DNA of 64,000 nt from Pseudomonas soli (GCF_900110655.1 NZ_FOEQ01000001.1:719152-783151), one strand, 5' to 3'; positions 10,053-19,756 are shown, numbered from the stretch's first letter. A program made the numbers and translations. The notes: generated by a model from the sequence alone, not told the origin.

Positions 10053-11447
10053 TTACAGGTGCGACTCGGCGTACTCGGCCAGTACCGAGCGTGGCACGCC
10101 CTGCAGGGTGATATGAACGCCGTGGGGGAAGTCCTTGAAGCGCTCGGTGAGGTAGGTCAGGCCGGAACTGGTGGCCGACAGGTAGGGGGTGTCGATCTGC
10201 GCCAGGTTGCCCAGGCAGACCACCTTCGAGCCGGTCCCGGCACGGGTGATGATGGTCTTGATCTGGTGCGGCGTGAGGTTCTGGCACTCGTCGATGAGGA
10301 TCAGGCTCTGCTGGAAGCTGCGCCCACGGATGTAGTTCAGCGATTTGAACTGCAGCGGCACCCGCTCGAGGATGTACTCGACACTGCCGTGGGTGCTCTC
10401 GTCATCCATGTGCAAGGCTTCGAGGTTGTCGGTGATGGCACCCAGCCAAGGCTCCATCTTCTCCGCCTCGGTGCCCGGCAGGAAGCCGATCTCCTGGTCC
10501 AGCCCCTGCACGCTGCGGGTGGCGATGATGCGCCGGTAGCGCTTGCTGACCATGGTCTGTTCGATGGCCGCGGCCAGCGCCAGGATGGTCTTGCCCGAGC
10601 CCGCCGCGCCGGTCAGGTTGACCAGGTGGATATCCGGGTCGAGCAAGGCGAACAGCGCCAGGCTCTGGTGGATGTCCCGTGGCTTGAGGCCCCAGGCTTC
10701 CTGGTGCAGCAGCGGTTCCTGGTGCAGGTCGAGCAGCAGCAGCTCGTCGTTGCGGATGCCCTTGATCCAGCCGACGAAGCCCTGTTCGTCAATGATGAAC
10801 TCGTTGACGTGCACGGCGGGCAAGTTGTCCGTCAATTGCACCCGATGCCAGGTACGGCCACGCTCCTGACGCGTGTCGACCTTGCTCACGCGGTCCCAGA
10901 ACGACCCTGTGACCGAGTGGTAGCCCTTGGACAGCAAGGACACATCGTCGACCAACTGGTCGGTGCTGTAGTCCTCGGCGGCGATCCCGCACGCACGCGC
11001 CTTCAGGCGCATGTTGATGTCCTTGGTCACCAGCACCACGTCGAGGTCCTTGCGCTTGGCGCGCAGGTCCAGCAGCTGGTTGATGATGATGTTGTCGGCG
11101 AGGTTCTCGGGGAGCAGGCGGTTGGGCTCGTTGCGCGTGCTCATGAGGATGGACAGGAAGCCCTTGGGCCCGCTCTTGCCGCGCTGGATCGGTACGCCCT
11201 GCTCGACATCGCTGGGCGAGGCGTCGCCGAGGGTCTGGTCGATCAGGCGGATGGCCTGGCGGCATTCTGCGGCGATGGTCTGTTTACCGGTCTTGAGCTT
11301 GTCGAGTTCCTCCAGCACCGTCATCGGTATGGCGACGTGGTGCTCCTCGAAGTTGAGCAGGGCGTTGGGGTCGTGAATCAGGACGTTGGTATCGAGCACA
11401 TACAGGATTGGCTGGTTGGAGGAAGGGTTGCGTCCTTGGTCATCCAT
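10053..11447 (-). CDS. PIN domain-PhoH family ATPase
   Basis: A 464-residue protein with two domains: an N-terminal PIN nuclease-like domain (VLDTNVLIHDP near residue 20, further acidic residues to about 150) and a C-terminal PhoH ATPase (about 250-460) with Walker A GAAGSGKT and a DECQN Walker B. PhoH2-type proteins pair a PIN RNase with an ATP-driven helicase-like domain and act on RNA. Domain order here matches the long YlaK/PhoH form, not the short Pho-regulated PhoH. Start ATG 11447 has AAGGTG upstream. It is monocistronic. The 292 bp upstream (11448-11739) contain only its promoter region and no convincing gene. Confidence 0.85.
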   Translation of the reverse strand: MDDQGRNPSSNQPILYVLDTNVLIHDPNALLNFEEHHVAIPMTVLEELDKLKTGKQTIAAECRQAIRLIDQTLGDASPSDVEQGVPIQRGKSGPKGFLSILMSTRNEPNRLLPENLADNIIINQLLDLRAKRKDLDVVLVTKDINMRLKARACGIAAEDYSTDQLVDDVSLLSKGYHSVTGSFWDRVSKVDTRQERGRTWHRVQLTDNLPAVHVNEFIIDEQGFVGWIKGIRNDELLLLDLHQEPLLHQEAWGLKPRDIHQSLALFALLDPDIHLVNLTGAAGSGKTILALAAAIEQTMVSKRYRRIIATRSVQGLDQEIGFLPGTEAEKMEPWLGAITDNLEALHMDDESTHGSVEYILERVPLQFKSLNYIRGRSFQQSLILIDECQNLTPHQIKTIITRAGTGSKVVCLGNLAQIDTPYLSATSSGLTYLTERFKDFPHGVHITLQGVPRSVLAEYAESHL

Positions 11448-11739
11448 ACTCGTTCACCTTATGTGAAAGCCACACGGCGCGAACGGCTGCGCCGCAAAGT
11501 GACTGCCGTTCTCCCCGTATCCGCGTCGTTACGGGCGGGAAGCTCACCTGGCAAGGAGGGCGTGGATGACGCCACCTGTGCTGCAGGGTTCGGCTGTCTG
11601 GTTCCTTGATACCGCAAAAACCATGACCGAAAAAAGTCTTTTTACGCTCTGGTGAAGTTTATTTTTCGGATTGACGAACAGGGCTTGGCGCGGGCCCGGA
11701 GCAGGACTACAGTCAAGGATCAGGTGCCGCGAAATGCCC

Positions 11740-12507
11740 TCAGGCGCGTACGAAACGCTGGCGCAACACATCGCTCAGGGCATCCACCAGCAACACCAGC
11801 ACCAGCATGGCGATGATCACCGTGCTGGCCTGGGCCTCCTGGAACAGGCTCAGGGTCGCGTAGAGCATCTGCCCCAGCCCACCCGCCCCCACGAAGCCCA
11901 GCACGCTGGCCATGCGGATGTTGTTCTCCCAGCGATACAGGCTGTACGCCAGCAGTTGTGGCCACAGGTTGGGCAAGGTGCCGAAGCAGAAGGCCGCCAC
12001 CTGGCTGCCGCCCTGCAGGCGGATCGCCGCCGCAGGCTCGGGCGGTGCATTCTCCAGTGCCTCTGCAAACAACCGTCCCAACACCCCGGCGGTATGCAGC
12101 GCCAACGCCAGGGTGCCGGCATTCGGTCCCAGGCCCGCAGCCAACACGGTCAGCGCCGCCCAGACCAGCTCCGGAATCGCCCGCAGCGCATTGAGCAGCA
12201 GGCGCGCCGCGCCCTGCAACGGCAAGCCGAAACGCCCGGCGGCCGGCAGCGCCAGCAACAGGCCGAGCAGCATCGCCAGGATTGTCCCTATTCCTGACAT
12301 CGCCAGCGTTTCCAAGGCCCCCTGCCCCACCGCTCGCAGGTGCGCCACAGACAGGTCCGGGTGCAGGAAACGCGCCGCGTATTCGCCCATCTGCGCCGGC
12401 CCGCCACTGCCGACGACCGCTGCCAGGTCCAGCTCCAGATAAGCGAACGATGCCAGCACCGCCGCCAGGATCGCGGCGATCACCAGCCCATTGATCACCC
12501 GGTTCAT
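11740..12507 (-). CDS. phnE: Phosphonate-type ABC transporter permease (second PhnE-like)
   Basis: A 255-residue permease of the PhnE/PtxC family with about five to six membrane helices. The EAA coupling loop lies around ALENAPPEPAAAIRLQGG, and the conserved VLGFVGAGGLGQMLY is near the C-terminus. It forms a heteromeric channel with the preceding PhnE-like protein. The start at ATG 12507 overlaps the upstream stop as ATGA; an in-frame extension lies wholly inside the previous gene. It is the last gene of phnD-phnC-phnE1-phnE2. The transported anion (phosphonate, phosphite or related) cannot be read from the permease. Confidence 0.82.
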   Translation of the reverse strand: MNRVINGLVIAAILAAVLASFAYLELDLAAVVGSGGPAQMGEYAARFLHPDLSVAHLRAVGQGALETLAMSGIGTILAMLLGLLLALPAAGRFGLPLQGAARLLLNALRAIPELVWAALTVLAAGLGPNAGTLALALHTAGVLGRLFAEALENAPPEPAAAIRLQGGSQVAAFCFGTLPNLWPQLLAYSLYRWENNIRMASVLGFVGAGGLGQMLYATLSLFQEAQASTVIIAMLVLVLLVDALSDVLRQRFVRA

Positions 12508-13331
12508 GCCAGCCTCCCGCGCAGGAAACGGCTGAGCAAGTCGGCCAGCACGACCAGCAGCAGGAAAGTCAGCAGCATGCTCGCCACCTCGGCACCGGCG
12601 AACATGCGCATCGACAGATCGATCTGCTGGCCCAGCCCACCGGCACCGACGAAGCCCATCACCACCGAAGCGCGCACCGCGCACTCCCAGCGGTACACGG
12701 TGTAGGACACCACTTCGCTCGCGGCCTCGGGCAGAGTGCCGTAGAGAAACGCCGACAGGCGGCTACTGCCGGCCTGCAGCAAGGCATGGGCCGGGCGCTG
12801 GTCCACCGACTCGAAGATCTCCGCGTAGACCTTGCCGAGCATGCCGCTGTAGGTGATGGCGATGGCCAGCACGCCGGCAGTCGGGCCCAGGCCCACGGCG
12901 CGGACGAACAGCAGCGCCCAGACGATCTCGGGCACGCTGCGCAGGAAAATCAGCAGGCCGCGCACCGGCAGGCGCGAAGCCCGGGACCATGGCCCCAGGC
13001 GCCCGGCGCTGGAGGCTGCCCGCAACGACAACGCCCGGCTGGCCAACAGGCTGGCCGGTACCGCCAGCAGCAGTGCCAGGCTCATGCCCGCGGTGGCCAC
13101 GGCCAGGGTCTGCACCGTGGCGGTGAGCAGCAAATCGAGAAACCCGGCGTCGTAGGCCGGGGGCCAGAACGCGCTGACGAAGCCGGCCATCTGTTGGCGG
13201 TTCTCGGCCTGTAACAGCACGCCGGGGTCCAGCTCGCTCAGGCGCAGGCCCGGCCACAGCAACGCCAGGCACAACAGGGTCAACAGCACACGTGGGATGG
13301 CAGCAGGATCTCGCTGGTCAGTGCTCAGCAT
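12504..13331 (-). CDS. phnE: Phosphonate-type ABC transporter permease (first PhnE-like)
   Basis: A 275-residue permease with an N-terminal helix, a periplasmic loop and the binding-protein-dependent permease core. The coupling loop EIFESVDQRPAHALLQAG and the signature VVMGFVGAGGLGQQID are present. It is homologous to the next gene, so the channel is probably a heterodimer. It overlaps the ATPase gene upstream by 7 nt and the next permease by 4 nt, which shows tight translational coupling. Start ATG at 13331. Confidence 0.82.
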   Translation of the reverse strand: MLSTDQRDPAAIPRVLLTLLCLALLWPGLRLSELDPGVLLQAENRQQMAGFVSAFWPPAYDAGFLDLLLTATVQTLAVATAGMSLALLLAVPASLLASRALSLRAASSAGRLGPWSRASRLPVRGLLIFLRSVPEIVWALLFVRAVGLGPTAGVLAIAITYSGMLGKVYAEIFESVDQRPAHALLQAGSSRLSAFLYGTLPEAASEVVSYTVYRWECAVRASVVMGFVGAGGLGQQIDLSMRMFAGAEVASMLLTFLLLVVLADLLSRFLRGRLA

Positions 13332-14119
13332 CGCGGGATCTGCACCTGCGGGCTGGCCGTCGAGGCAACAGGCGGGGCCAGTTGCTCGTTGGCGTACAAG
13401 GCATCGAGCATCGCTTCGCTGACCGCCGCTGCCGGGCAGTCGAACGCCACCTGCCCGGCGCGAATGCCGACGATGCGCGGAAAGTGCGCGAGGGCGAGCT
13501 CCACCGCGTGCAGGCTGGCGACCAGCGTCACGCCATGGGCCTGGGCATGACGATTGAGCAACGCCAGGCTGTGATCGGCGAGCACCGGGTCCATGGCCGA
13601 AACAGGCTCGTCGGTCAGCAGCACTTCAGGTCGCTGGTACAAGGCGCGGGCGATGCCGACCCGTTGCAATTGTCCCCCCGACAACTGCCCGCACTGGGCA
13701 AACAGCTTGTCAGCCATGCCCAGCTCGGCCAGTGCCGCGCGGGCACCGGGAATATCTCCGGGGTGAATCAGGTTGAGCAGCCCGCGCAAGGTGCCCCACT
13801 GTCCCAGGCGCCCCGCCAGCACGGCGGTTACCACCCGCTGGCGCGGCGGCAGGGGCGGTGCCTGGTGCACCAGGCCGACCCGTGCACGCAAGCGCTGGCG
13901 GGCGCGGGCAGACAGAACCCAGGGCTGCTCGCCCAACAACTCCAGGCGCCCGCCACTGGGCGGCACGGCAGTGGCCATCAGGTGCAGCAGGCTGGACTTG
14001 CCGGCTCCGGACGGACCGATGATCGCCACCCGCTCGCCCTGGCCGATCTGCAGGTCCAGCGCGCTCAAGGCCTGGACCTGGCCATGGCGCACGCTGGCGC
14101 CCTGAACACGGATACTCAC
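13325..14119 (-). CDS. phnC: Phosphonate-type ABC transporter ATP-binding protein (PhnC-like)
   Basis: A 264-residue ABC ATPase. Walker A is GPSGAGKSS, the signature LSGGQLQRVGIARAL, Walker B VLLTDEPVSAMDP and the switch His in ASLHAVE. Its closest subfamily by motif and context is PhnC. It starts with GTG at 14119, which overlaps the binding-protein stop (GTGA). The C-terminus extends about 15 residues beyond the usual end with a Pro/Ser-rich tail. It energises the two following permeases. Confidence 0.85.
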   Translation of the reverse strand: MSIRVQGASVRHGQVQALSALDLQIGQGERVAIIGPSGAGKSSLLHLMATAVPPSGGRLELLGEQPWVLSARARQRLRARVGLVHQAPPLPPRQRVVTAVLAGRLGQWGTLRGLLNLIHPGDIPGARAALAELGMADKLFAQCGQLSGGQLQRVGIARALYQRPEVLLTDEPVSAMDPVLADHSLALLNRHAQAHGVTLVASLHAVELALAHFPRIVGIRAGQVAFDCPAAAVSEAMLDALYANEQLAPPVASTASPQVQIPRC

Positions 14120-14970
14120 TTGAGCAGGCCGGCCTCGCGCGCGGCTTGTTCGGTGCCCTGGTAATTCTCGGGCCTGGTTTCGATGAAGCGGCTGGCGGCC
14201 TGCAGGTCGAGGATCGCCTTGTCCGCAGGCTTGGCCGGATCCAGGGCGAGGAAGGCCTGCTTGATCTTCTCTTTCAGCGCCGGGTCCATGTTGCCGCGCA
14301 CGGTCCAGTTGTAGTCGAAGTACTCCGGCGTGGTGTCGAACACCCGCACTTTGCTGGTGTCGACCTTGCCGGCGGCGACCAGCTTGTCCCAGACACTGGC
14401 GTTGAGCACGCCGGCATCGGCCTTGCCGGCCTGGACCCAGGCGGCGGTGGCATCGTGGGCGCCGGAATAGGCGACGCGGCTGAAGTATTCCTCAGGCTTG
14501 ATGTTGTCGTTCTTGAGCATGAAGTAACGCGGCATCAGGCTGCCCGAGGTGGACGAAATCGAACCGAAGGCGAAGGTCTTGCCCTTGAGGTCCTTGAGAC
14601 TCTTCACGTCCGGGTTGGCGGTGATGAACTTGCTGGTGAACTTGGCATCCTGCTCACGCTGCACCAGCGGCGTGGCCTTGGGGTCCTTCAGGTGCACCTG
14701 GACGAAGGTGAAGCCCCCCAGCCAGGCCAGGTCCAGGCGATCGCTGGCCAGCGACTCGACCACCGCCGGGTAGTCGGCCACCGGTACGAACTGCACCTTT
14801 ATGCCCAGTTGCTGCTCGAGGTATTCGCCCAGTGGCTTGAACTTGCGCAGCAGTTCGGTCGGCGCCTCGTCGGGGATGGCGCTGACGCGCAGCACATCGG
14901 CGGCCTGGGCGACCACGGCGCAGCAGGACAGCGCGAGACCGGCAAACAGTGCCAGGGGGCGTTTGAGCAT
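14116..14970 (-). CDS. phnD: Phosphonate/phosphite-type periplasmic binding protein (PhnD/PtxB-like)
   Basis: A 284-residue binding protein with a signal peptide (cleavage after VVAQA, about residue 22). Family motifs are [31 protein letters not shown] and [20 protein letters not shown], the last typical of the PhnD/PtxB/HtxB anion-binding group. It captures a reduced or organic phosphorus anion in the periplasm. ATG 14970 is chosen because GGAG lies 7 nt upstream and the signal peptide then starts properly. It is first in the operon. I saw no Pho box (CTGTCAT repeats) in the 169 bp to selD. No C-P lyase or phosphonatase gene is nearby, so the substrate stays open. Confidence 0.82.
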   Translation of the reverse strand: MLKRPLALFAGLALSCCAVVAQAADVLRVSAIPDEAPTELLRKFKPLGEYLEQQLGIKVQFVPVADYPAVVESLASDRLDLAWLGGFTFVQVHLKDPKATPLVQREQDAKFTSKFITANPDVKSLKDLKGKTFAFGSISSTSGSLMPRYFMLKNDNIKPEEYFSRVAYSGAHDATAAWVQAGKADAGVLNASVWDKLVAAGKVDTSKVRVFDTTPEYFDYNWTVRGNMDPALKEKIKQAFLALDPAKPADKAILDLQAASRFIETRPENYQGTEQAAREAGLLK

Positions 14971-15010
14971 GGGGATTCTCCGGTTCGATAGCGGGACATG
15001 GTTCGATGTC

Positions 15011-15057
15011 GCATCGCGGGGTTTTCCCGGCGTGGGAGCGGGCTTGCCCCGCGATGC
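15011..15057. repeat. REP-type inverted repeat in the phnD/selD gap
   Basis: GCATCGCGGGG (15011-15021) and CCCCGCGATGC (15047-15057) form perfect 11-bp arms around a GTGGGAGCGGGCTTG core. It belongs to the same REP family as those at 21906 and 49647. Unlike the others it sits between divergent start codons. Confidence 0.65.
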
Positions 15058-15139
15058 TGGCAAACGAGGGAAGTATAAGAGCCGCAGGCACAAAGGCCAG
15101 CTTTGCTACAATCGCGCATCACGAAAAGTCGAGGTGCAC

Positions 15140-16174
15140 ATGAGCGAGCCGATTCGTCTGACACAGTACAGCCACGGCGCTGGTTGTGGCTGCAAGATTT
15201 CTCCCAAGGTGCTGGATGTAATCCTCGCCGAGAGCGGCACCCAGGCGCTGGACCCGAACCTCTGGGTCGGCAACGCCTCGCGCGACGACGCTGCCGTCTA
15301 CGCCCTGGACGACGAACGTGGCGTGGTCTCGACCACCGACTTCTTCATGCCCATCGTCGACGACCCGTACGACTTCGGCCGCATCGCCGCCACCAACGCC
15401 ATCAGCGACATCTACGCCATGGGCGGCGACCCGCTGATGGCCATCGCCATCCTCGGCTGGCCGATCAACGTATTGCCGCCGGAGGTCGCCCGCGAAGTGA
15501 TCCGCGGTGGCCGCGCGGTCTGCGCAGAGGCCGGCATCCCATTGGCCGGTGGCCACTCCATCGACGCCCCGGAACCGATCTTCGGCCTGGCCGTCACCGG
15601 CGTGGTAAGCAAGCGCCACCTCAAGCGCAACGATACCGCCAGCGTCGGCTGCCGCCTGTACCTGACCAAGCCGCTGGGCATCGGCATCCTCACCACCGCC
15701 GAGAAGAAGGCCAAGCTGCGCGAACAGGACCAGGGTCTGGCCCGCGACTGGATGTGCACCCTCAACACCCCCGGCAGCCGCTTCGGCAAGCTCGACGGCG
15801 TGCAGGCGATGACCGACGTCACCGGCTTCGGCCTGCTCGGCCACCTGGTCGAAGTCGCCGAGGGCAGCGGCCTTACCGCCCGCCTGCAGTTCGCTGCCGT
15901 ACCGCGCCTGCCCAGCGTCGAGCATTACCTGGCCGAGGGCTGCATCCCCGGCGGCACCTTGCGCAACTTCGACAGCTACGGCCACAAGATCGGCGCACTG
16001 AGCGACGAGCAGAAGCACCTGCTGTGCGACCCGCAGACCAGCGGTGGCCTGCTGGTGGCGGTCAGCCCGCAGGGCGAGGCCGAATTCCTTGCCGTGGCCC
16101 GGGAACTCGGGCTCGAACTGGCGCCGATCGGCGAGTTGGTCGAACGACAGAGCCACGCAGTCGAGGTGATCTGA
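15140..16174 (+). CDS. selD: Selenide, water dikinase SelD
   Basis: A 344-residue SelD. It makes selenophosphate, AMP and phosphate from ATP and selenide. The N-terminal active loop is GAGCGCK with Cys16 and Lys19, so this is the cysteine form and no selenocysteine codon is needed. The AIRS-type ATP-binding motifs follow ([46 protein letters not shown]). ATG 15140 has GAGG 5 nt upstream. A longer in-frame reading crosses the divergent promoter region. Its stop overlaps the selU start, so selenophosphate production is coupled to tRNA selenation. A TACAAT hexamer at 15107-15112 may be its -10 element. Confidence 0.95.
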   Translation: MSEPIRLTQYSHGAGCGCKISPKVLDVILAESGTQALDPNLWVGNASRDDAAVYALDDERGVVSTTDFFMPIVDDPYDFGRIAATNAISDIYAMGGDPLMAIAILGWPINVLPPEVAREVIRGGRAVCAEAGIPLAGGHSIDAPEPIFGLAVTGVVSKRHLKRNDTASVGCRLYLTKPLGIGILTTAEKKAKLREQDQGLARDWMCTLNTPGSRFGKLDGVQAMTDVTGFGLLGHLVEVAEGSGLTARLQFAAVPRLPSVEHYLAEGCIPGGTLRNFDSYGHKIGALSDEQKHLLCDPQTSGGLLVAVSPQGEAEFLAVARELGLELAPIGELVERQSHAVEVI

Positions 16175-17286
16175 TGCGCCCCGACTGCACCGAGCTGAAA
16201 CAGCTGTTCCTCAACAACGTGCCGCTGATGGACATGCGCGCGCCGATCGAATTCACCAAGGGCGCCTTCCCCGGTGCGGTCAACCTCCCCCTGATGACCG
16301 ACCAGGAGCGGCAGAAAGTCGGCACCTGCTACAAGCAGCAGGGCCAGGCCGCCGCCATCGCCCTGGGCCACCAGCTGGTCAACGGTGCGGTGAAGCAGCA
16401 ACGCCTCGACGCCTGGACGGCCTTCACCCAGGCTCATCCCGACGGCTACCTGTACTGCTTCCGCGGCGGGTTGCGCTCACAGATCGTCCAAGGCTGGCTC
16501 AAAGAAGCCGGCATCCAGTACCCCAAGGTGGTGGGAGGCTACAAGGCCATGCGCACCCTGCTGCTGGAGACTACCCAACAAGCGGTGCAGCACTGCGACT
16601 TCGTGCTGGTGGGCGGCCTGACCGGCACCGGCAAGACCGACGTGCTGCTCCAGCTGGACAACGTGCTGGACCTGGAAGGCCATGCCAACCACCGCGGCTC
16701 CAGCTTCGGCAAGCGCGCCACCGCACAGCCGGCGCAGATCGATTTCGAGAATGCGCTGGCCATCGACATTCTGAAAAAACGTGACCAGGGCATCGGCCAG
16801 TTCGTGCTCGAGGACGAAGGTCGCGTGGTCGGCAGCTGCGCGGTGCCGCTGGAGTTGTACCAGGGCATGCAGCGCTATCCGCTGGTGTGGCTTGAAGACA
16901 GCTTCGAGCATCGCGTGGAACGCATCCTGCGCGACTACGTAATCAACCTGTGCGCCGAGTTCATCGCCGTGCACGGTGCAGAGGCCGGCGGCCCGCTGTT
17001 CGCCGAACGCATGCGCCAGAGCCTGATCAACATCCACAAACGCCTGGGCGGCGAGCGCTTCCAGCGGCTGTCGACGTTGCTCGACCAGGCGCTGGAGGAG
17101 CAGTTGCGCAGCGGCGACGTGAGCCTGCACCGAGGGTGGATAGAAGGGCTGCTCAAGGAATACTACGACCCGATGTACGCCTACCAGCGTGCGGCCAAGG
17201 CGCAACGGATCGAGTTCGCCGGAGACGGGGTGGAAGTGCGTGAGTACCTGAAGGCCCGGGCACTGCGTGAACAACGCGGCGCCTGA
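16174..17286 (+). CDS. selU: tRNA 2-selenouridine synthase SelU (MnmH)
   Basis: A 370-residue protein with an N-terminal rhodanese domain (residues 1-130, catalytic Cys95 in [10 protein letters not shown]) and a P-loop domain (Walker [12 protein letters not shown] from about 148). It replaces sulfur in 5-methylaminomethyl-2-thiouridine at the tRNA wobble position with selenium, using selenophosphate from SelD. The Cys position corresponds to Cys97 of the E. coli enzyme. The start ATG at 16174 overlaps the selD stop (TGATG), with GAGGTG upstream. Confidence 0.94.
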   Translation: MRPDCTELKQLFLNNVPLMDMRAPIEFTKGAFPGAVNLPLMTDQERQKVGTCYKQQGQAAAIALGHQLVNGAVKQQRLDAWTAFTQAHPDGYLYCFRGGLRSQIVQGWLKEAGIQYPKVVGGYKAMRTLLLETTQQAVQHCDFVLVGGLTGTGKTDVLLQLDNVLDLEGHANHRGSSFGKRATAQPAQIDFENALAIDILKKRDQGIGQFVLEDEGRVVGSCAVPLELYQGMQRYPLVWLEDSFEHRVERILRDYVINLCAEFIAVHGAEAGGPLFAERMRQSLINIHKRLGGERFQRLSTLLDQALEEQLRSGDVSLHRGWIEGLLKEYYDPMYAYQRAAKAQRIEFAGDGVEVREYLKARALREQRGA

Positions 17287-17301
17287 TTCGCGGATGCCGT
17301 A

Positions 17302-17688
17302 TCACTGCCCCGGGCTGAGCACCCGCTCCAGCTCCGCCGCCCGATCCTTGCTCATGTCCATCTCGCACATCGCGCCTTCGATGCGGTAGATGCTGCCGTT
17401 GCTCAACTTGCCGTGGAACGCGCAGTTGCCGTCGCGGTACTTCATCCAGGTGCGCTGGACTTCGCGCAGGTCCTTCTGCTGCTGGCTGTCGAGCTTGGCC
17501 ATGAGCTGCTTGTAGACCCGGTTCAGCCGGTCATCCTGCAACTGGGTCTCGGCCTGGATGCAGGCGCCCATGGCCAGGGTGCTGGAGGCTTTGTCCATGC
17601 ACTGGGTATAGGTGGGCGAATAGTCCTCGGCCTGGGCGCCGGCAACGATCAGCAGGGCGGCGGCGCCGACCAGGCAATGCTTGAACAT
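17302..17688 (-). CDS. LprI-like small secreted protein (DUF1311)
   Basis: A 128-residue protein with a signal peptide (MFKHCLVGAAALLIVAGAQA). The mature part has four conserved Cys (YTQCMDKA, GACIQAE, GNCAFHG, GAMCEMD) and the family pattern LNRVYKQLMAKLDSQQQ...LREVQRTWMKYRDGNC. DUF1311/LprI proteins are periplasmic or lipoprotein-like, and some inhibit lysozyme. A clean AAAGGAA precedes ATG 17688. It converges on selU with a 15-bp gap. Its exact target is unknown. Confidence 0.85.
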   Translation of the reverse strand: MFKHCLVGAAALLIVAGAQAEDYSPTYTQCMDKASSTLAMGACIQAETQLQDDRLNRVYKQLMAKLDSQQQKDLREVQRTWMKYRDGNCAFHGKLSNGSIYRIEGAMCEMDMSKDRAAELERVLSPGQ

Positions 17689-17722
17689 GGGCTTTCCTTT
17701 TCGCAGATGAATGCGGCACAGC

Positions 17723-18643
17723 CTAGCATCCTGCTCCGCCTTCGTTCACGCACAACGCCTGGATTTGCGCCCGCAGCCAGCGGTGCCCGGCATCGCCGTC
17801 GCGCCGCGAGTGCCAGGCCTGGGCGAAGGCGAACGGCGAGATCGCCAGGGGCGGCGCGAACTGGCGCAGGGCCGGATCCAGGCGAGCACCAACGAGGCTG
17901 CGCCGGGCCACGGTGAGCACCAGGTCGGTTCCGGCAATGACACTTTGGGCCACGCCCCAATGCGGCAGGGTCAAGGCGATGCGCCGACGTGCGCCCAAGG
18001 TGGCCAGGGCCTGGTCGATTTCGTTGTCGATGCCGGGGCGCACCGCCACCAGCACATGGGGCCGCGCCAGCCACGGGTCCAGCGCCAGGCCACCGCGAGG
18101 CGGCAGGCTGGCGCGATCGGCCAGGCAGACGAAGGACTCCTCGAACAGCACCTGCTGAGCCATTTCCGTCGGCAGCTCCGGAAACACTCCCAGCGCCAGG
18201 TCCGCCTCGCCGTCGATCAACTGGCCGAGCATCGCCTCGCGGCTACCCTGGGACACCACCAGGTCGATGCCCGGTGCTTCGCGCCGCAACAGGCGCATCA
18301 GCGAAGGCAACACCACGCGGGCGCCGTAGTCGGACATGGCCAGGCGAAAAGTACGCCGAGCCCGCGCCGGCTCGAAGCCCGGCGTGCCGAGCAATCCGTC
18401 GAGTTGCTGCAAAGCCTCCTGCAGCGGCGCGTGCAGGGCTTCGGCGCGGGCCGTGAGTTGCAGGCGGCCACCGCGTCGTACCAGCAGCGGATCGGCGAAG
18501 ATCTCGCGCAACTGCGCCAACGCATGGCTGACCGCCGGCTGGCTGCGGTGCAGGCGCAATGCCGCACGCGAGACATGCTGCTCGCTGAGCAGGGCGTGCA
18601 GAGTCAGCAATAGATTGAGGTCGATACGGCGCAAATCATCCAT
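17723..18643 (-). CDS. LysR-family transcriptional regulator
   Basis: A 306-residue LTTR. The N-terminal winged HTH (residues 6-65) contains SRAALRLHRSQPAVSHALAQ, and a co-inducer-binding domain follows. It is divergent from the DMT-type transporter gene, with 91 bp between the start codons. In this family that layout usually means the regulator controls the divergent gene and itself. The shared gap contains a TTCGAA palindrome, but I cannot assign the operator. The inducer is unknown. Confidence 0.88.
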   Translation of the reverse strand: MDDLRRIDLNLLLTLHALLSEQHVSRAALRLHRSQPAVSHALAQLREIFADPLLVRRGGRLQLTARAEALHAPLQEALQQLDGLLGTPGFEPARARRTFRLAMSDYGARVVLPSLMRLLRREAPGIDLVVSQGSREAMLGQLIDGEADLALGVFPELPTEMAQQVLFEESFVCLADRASLPPRGGLALDPWLARPHVLVAVRPGIDNEIDQALATLGARRRIALTLPHWGVAQSVIAGTDLVLTVARRSLVGARLDPALRQFAPPLAISPFAFAQAWHSRRDGDAGHRWLRAQIQALCVNEGGAGC

Positions 18644-18734
18644 GGTACGAATACAGCCTGTGCGAAGTTCGAATTTCCATCATTGAAGTGCATAGCGAAG
18701 ACTGAGGCCAGTGTTTTGACCAGGAGTAGACACC

Positions 18735-19202
18735 ATGCCCGCCAGCCTCTTCGCCGCCCTTCCCTTGCTCATCGCCCTGCTCGCCGGGGCTGCCGTGCCG
18801 TTTCAGGCGGGCAGCAACGCCGCGCTCGGGCGCCTGCTCGGTCATCCGCTGTGGGCGGCCGGGGTGTCGTTGCTGGTCAGCCTGCTGATGCTGGTGCCGG
18901 CCCTGCTGCTGATGCGCGCGCCGCTGCCACAGGTGCAGCAACTGGCCCATGCGCCCTGGTGGGCTTGGTTCGGTGGGATTGCCGGGGTGCTCTACATCAC
19001 CGCCGCGCTGGTGCTGACGCCACGGCTAGGCGCGGCGGGGTTCATCGTCTGCGTGGTGGCCGGGCAGGTGCTGTCGTCGCTGCTGATCGACCAGTTCGGC
19101 CTCATGGGCCTGCCGGAGCGACCGGTGAACCTGCTGCGGCTGGCGGGAGTGGGAATGATCGTGCTCGGGATGATCGCGGTGCAGTGGGGCACGGCGCGTT
19201 AA
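18735..19202 (+). CDS. DMT-superfamily inner-membrane transporter (DUF606/YdcZ type)
   Basis: A 155-residue protein with five hydrophobic helices. Family features are the first-helix GAAVPFQAGSNAALGRLLGHPLWA-type region (FQAGSNAALG), WWAWFGGIAGVLYI, and a last segment LAGVGMIVLGMIAV. DUF606 proteins are half-size DMT transporters that are often paired or dimeric. Substrate is unknown. ATG 18735 has AGGAG 8 nt upstream. It is probably controlled by the divergent LysR regulator. Confidence 0.85.
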   Translation: MPASLFAALPLLIALLAGAAVPFQAGSNAALGRLLGHPLWAAGVSLLVSLLMLVPALLLMRAPLPQVQQLAHAPWWAWFGGIAGVLYITAALVLTPRLGAAGFIVCVVAGQVLSSLLIDQFGLMGLPERPVNLLRLAGVGMIVLGMIAVQWGTAR

Positions 19203-19207
19203 GGCCA

Positions 19208-19756
19208 TCACAAGGTGCGCGGCTGCTCCGGCGGCACGATCACCTTGTGCGGCTCGAAGCGCAGCGATGGCATTTGCGTACCGGCATACAGCGCCACGCT
19301 CAGGGCCGCGATCAGCGCCACATCGAGCCAGCCCCAACCCGGTACATCCGCTGCTGAACGCGCCTTCCAGCACCACCATAGCTGTCCCATGCAAAACACC
19401 AGGATCGCCAGCAACCACAGGTAGAAGCCCGCGCCAAAGCCGGTCACATCCTGGAAGGCGTAGCTCTGGTTGTCCGGCAATCGGGTGATCGCGAAGCTGC
19501 TGGCCGCCAGATACAGCGCCAGCAGGCCGCACCCCAGCGCCAGGCGGCGGAACCGGCGGTGGGCTAGGACCGCCAGCGCCAATAGTGGGTTGGCGAACCA
19601 CTGGTACAGGCCGAAGGCGATACCCCATGGGCCGTAGAGCAGCATCTGCAATGCCGGTACATGTCGCCCTGCGCCTGTCAGGGCACCATCGAAGGCCAGG
19701 CTCAGCAGGTACAGGGCGAGGCTTGTGGTCAGGTAGAAAGCGGGCAAGTCAGGCAC
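19208..19756 (-). CDS. Hypothetical multi-pass membrane protein (tandem paralogue 2)
   Basis: A 182-residue protein with about five membrane helices that I do not recognise as a named family. It is clearly homologous along its whole length to the next gene upstream: both contain GPWGIAFGLYQWFANPLL, a RRFRR turn, RLPDN-SY, TGFG-G-YLW-LAIL and WWC-KA. The pair therefore arose by tandem duplication. The start is uncertain: GTG at 19756 is the longest reading, but no good ribosome-binding site precedes it. There is a 75-bp gap to the paralogue. Confidence 0.75.
   Translation of the reverse strand: MPDLPAFYLTTSLALYLLSLAFDGALTGAGRHVPALQMLLYGPWGIAFGLYQWFANPLLALAVLAHRRFRRLALGCGLLALYLAASSFAITRLPDNQSYAFQDVTGFGAGFYLWLLAILVFCMGQLWWCWKARSAADVPGWGWLDVALIAALSVALYAGTQMPSLRFEPHKVIVPPEQPRTL

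Noticed and set aside
11544..11771. 75-codon minus-strand frame between the PhoH-like gene and the phosphonate-type operon
   Set aside because: It overlaps the end of the phnE-like gene and has no ribosome-binding site or similarity.
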